NCBI GenBank assembly: GCA_934130595.1
Contig: CAKOYF010000002.1
Location: 62,001 to 126,000, forward strand
Source of the DNA: an uncultured Clostridia bacterium
Lineage (GTDB): Bacteria > Bacillota > Clostridia > TANB77 > CAG-465
Length of the DNA: 64,000 nt
Direction: 5' to 3'
A model generated the notes under the pieces. It was given only the letters and a program-made list of their open reading frames with translations. It did not search any database and was not told the DNA's origin. The stretch's first letter is position 1; every line of letters begins with the position of its first letter. The translations under genes and the position numbers were made by a program. Shown here piece after piece: positions 62,660 through 64,000 of the stretch.

Positions 62660-63460
62660 ATGAATAATGTGAAAGTAGATTATATTTCAGATCTTCATCT
62701 TTGTTTTTATTTAAAGGCTGGAGAAAATGGATTTGATAAAAGAGAATTAAAGCAATTTGTGGATGAAAAGATTTTACCTAAAGTAAATGGTGAAATCTTA
62801 GTAGTAGCTGGAGATATCTGTGAATTTTCAGATTCGGTTGTTGATTTTTTGAATTTCTGTTCAGACTATTATAACATGGTGTATTTTGTTGCAGGAAATC
62901 ATGAGTATTACTTGTCTAGATTAATGTTTAGAACAATGTATGAAACTTATAATGCAGATAGTATCAAAAAATTGAAAGATATTAAAGAAAAAATATCTCA
63001 AAATCCAAAATTAGTATTTTTAGATAGTTCAAATGGAGGAGTAAGCGAGTATAGTGGATTTAAAATTGCAGGGGACACTTTATGGTATTTACCAAGTGGA
63101 ATATCTGATTGGGCTTTTTACTACTTAGATTCTAATGACTCAAGACTAATACTTATTGAAGATACAAAAAAAGAAAAAATAGAGAAACTTCATGAAAGTA
63201 GTATGCTATGGTACGAGAGATTAGGCAATGATACGGACCTTATAGTAACTCACACTCCACCACTAAAAATAAAAGGATTAAAAGAAAGAAATAATAGCTG
63301 TTACTATACAAAATTAAATGAGTTTAAAGCTAAAACTTGGATCTATGGTCATAATCATGAAACAGCAGATTTTACTTTAAATGGGACACATTTTTATTCT
63401 AATCCATGGGGATATAAATCTAAAGACTTTCCAGTAAAAACTTTGACATTAAAAAAATAG
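62660..63460 (+). CDS. Calcineurin-like metallophosphoesterase
   Basis: A 266-residue enzyme with all family ligands: YISDLHLCF (D, H), VAGDICEF (D), VAGNHEYY (N, H), VTHTPPL (H) and YGHNHETAD (HxH). The layout resembles bacterial phosphoesterases related to the UDP-2,3-diacylglucosamine/3',5'-cyclic-nucleotide group, but the substrate cannot be inferred. It differs from the tandem pair at 1185-3104. The start at 62660 is behind GAGGTGAT; a GTG upstream is within the ribosome site. Extended -10 promoter (TATAAT at 62601-62606). Confidence 0.85.
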   Translation: MNNVKVDYISDLHLCFYLKAGENGFDKRELKQFVDEKILPKVNGEILVVAGDICEFSDSVVDFLNFCSDYYNMVYFVAGNHEYYLSRLMFRTMYETYNADSIKKLKDIKEKISQNPKLVFLDSSNGGVSEYSGFKIAGDTLWYLPSGISDWAFYYLDSNDSRLILIEDTKKEKIEKLHESSMLWYERLGNDTDLIVTHTPPLKIKGLKERNNSCYYTKLNEFKAKTWIYGHNHETADFTLNGTHFYSNPWGYKSKDFPVKTLTLKK

Positions 63461-63473
63461 CTAAATAAAAAAA

Positions 63474-63527
63474 GCACCCATCATATAACTAGAATTTAGT
63501 TTATATGGTGAGTGCATATTTTTTTAT
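63474..63527. terminator. Bidirectional terminator at the end of the phosphoesterase gene
   Basis: GCACCCATCATATAACT pairs imperfectly with the segment at 63501-63515 (TTTATATGGTGAGTGC); a T-run follows on the plus strand. Confidence 0.6.
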
Positions 63528-63805
63528 AAATTATTATCTTTAAGCATTTTTTCAAGTCCAGCCCTTTGAGTAGAATTTACAAAATATGATAGAAATAAAG
63601 ATACTAAAATTGAATTTGCTTCCCTAGACAAGTTATATTTTTCAATTGGAATTCTTGGATCTATTATAAAATCATAATCTTTATCTTTATTCTCTTCATA
63701 GAAATCTAATTTTTCTTTAGGAATTTTAACTTTTTCTTCAGGTGCAAGATGATTAATTACTTCAAGTACTTCTACATAAGCACGTTTATATTTTAAGTCT
63801 ATCAT
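63524..63805 (-). CDS. Uncharacterised 93-residue protein
   Basis: A short soluble protein, helical and charged, starting MIDLKYKRAYVEVLEVI. It resembles a family of small proteins frequent in Firmicutes with no known function, with the pattern 'KIPKEKLDFYEENKDKDYDF'. Its ATG overlaps the stop of the upstream gene (ATATGA) and the ribosome site AAGGAGGA is within that gene's end, so the two are translationally coupled. Function unknown. Confidence 0.7.
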   Translation of the reverse strand: MIDLKYKRAYVEVLEVINHLAPEEKVKIPKEKLDFYEENKDKDYDFIIDPRIPIEKYNLSREANSILVSLFLSYFVNSTQRAGLEKMLKDNNL

Positions 63806-64000
63806 ATAGCCTTATCCTCCTTTGATTTTTCTTTATTTTCAATTGAAATAGCTTTTTTTACTTCATCTTCGGATATTTTTTCTCTGCATATTCCATTTTT
63901 GGCCACTTCTACCATTTTAATATATTTAACATAATCAGTATCACTAGTAATAATATAATTTTCCATACCTTTTTGTTTAAAGGCTTCATTTAATTGAGCT
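63802..64000 (-). CDS. C-terminal part of an uncharacterised gene
   Basis: The frame on the minus strand is open from the window edge to a TGA at 63804-63802. About 65 residues are visible, with NYIITSDTDYVKYIKMVEVA and a Lys/Glu-rich C-terminus. I do not recognise the family. The start lies outside the window. It overlaps the downstream 93-residue gene by 4 bp, indicating an operon. Confidence 0.6.
   Translation of the reverse strand, partial: AQLNEAFKQKGMENYIITSDTDYVKYIKMVEVAKNGICREKISEDEVKKAISIENKEKSKEDKAI

Noticed and set aside
1..64000. CRISPR arrays, insertion sequences or prophage
   Set aside because: I saw no regularly spaced repeats, no transposase, integrase or phage structural gene in the frames I read.

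Overview
The window is low-GC DNA with Shine-Dalgarno sites of the AAGGAGG type, sigma-A promoters, many U-rich intrinsic terminators and a cwlJ-gerQ germination pair. This points to a spore-forming member of the Clostridia (Gram-positive, probably gut-type); I cannot name a species. Most of it is chromosomal backbone: gyrA, rnpB, the ffs-dnaX-ybaB-recR block, murI, tatD, hpt, tdk, a dnaD/dnaC-type pair, a PhoP/WalR-type two-component system and a tRNA(Lys-Glu-Thr) operon.

Layout. 1-3.1 kb: end of a glycerophosphodiesterase, thymidine kinase and two tandem metallophosphoesterases, the second with lost metal ligands. 3.1-3.8 kb: a candidate small RNA and a minus-strand tRNA operon. 3.8-5.6 kb: remnants of a type IV secretion system (VirB2-, VirB6- and VirB3-like, the last broken by an in-frame TGA) behind a leader with nested inverted repeats. 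5.6-15.3 kb: replication genes, DnaJ, GyrA, an AI-2E family exporter, RNase P RNA and a ClpX-like ATPase whose zinc finger is split by an apparent frameshift. 15.3-18.8 kb: three glycosyltransferases on the minus strand. 19-22.7 kb: an operon ending in a VirD4-type coupling protein. 22.7-32.5 kb: SRP RNA, DNA replication/repair, cell-wall and signalling genes. 32.6-44.6 kb: a Ca2+ P-type ATPase, a COG0523 GTPase, a membrane DnaJ, cyclophilin, an ABC/FtsX exporter, a threonine aldolase-like enzyme, a double AbrB-like regulator and a VOC protein.

The most interesting region is 44.7-53.7 kb: one promoter, then seven tightly packed genes with more C/G-rich codons than their surroundings. In order they are a PaaK-like adenylate-forming enzyme, a radical SAM protein resembling COG1244/RaSEA, a threonine synthase-like PLP enzyme, a class I/II aminotransferase, an arginase/agmatinase-fold enzyme, an ABC-F ATPase and a DAP-decarboxylase-like PLP enzyme, ending at an intrinsic terminator. 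This looks like an undescribed biosynthetic operon for a modified amino-acid product, possibly with amidine/guanidine chemistry, carrying a ribosome-protecting ABC-F gene as possible self-resistance. The function is inferred from family membership and gene order only.

53.8-64 kb: a second, backbone-like ABC-F gene, cwlJ-gerQ, a probably acquired GH13 glycosidase with a palindromic operator, an MgtA-type P-type ATPase with an altered M4 motif, another metallophosphoesterase and two small minus-strand genes of unknown function at the right edge.
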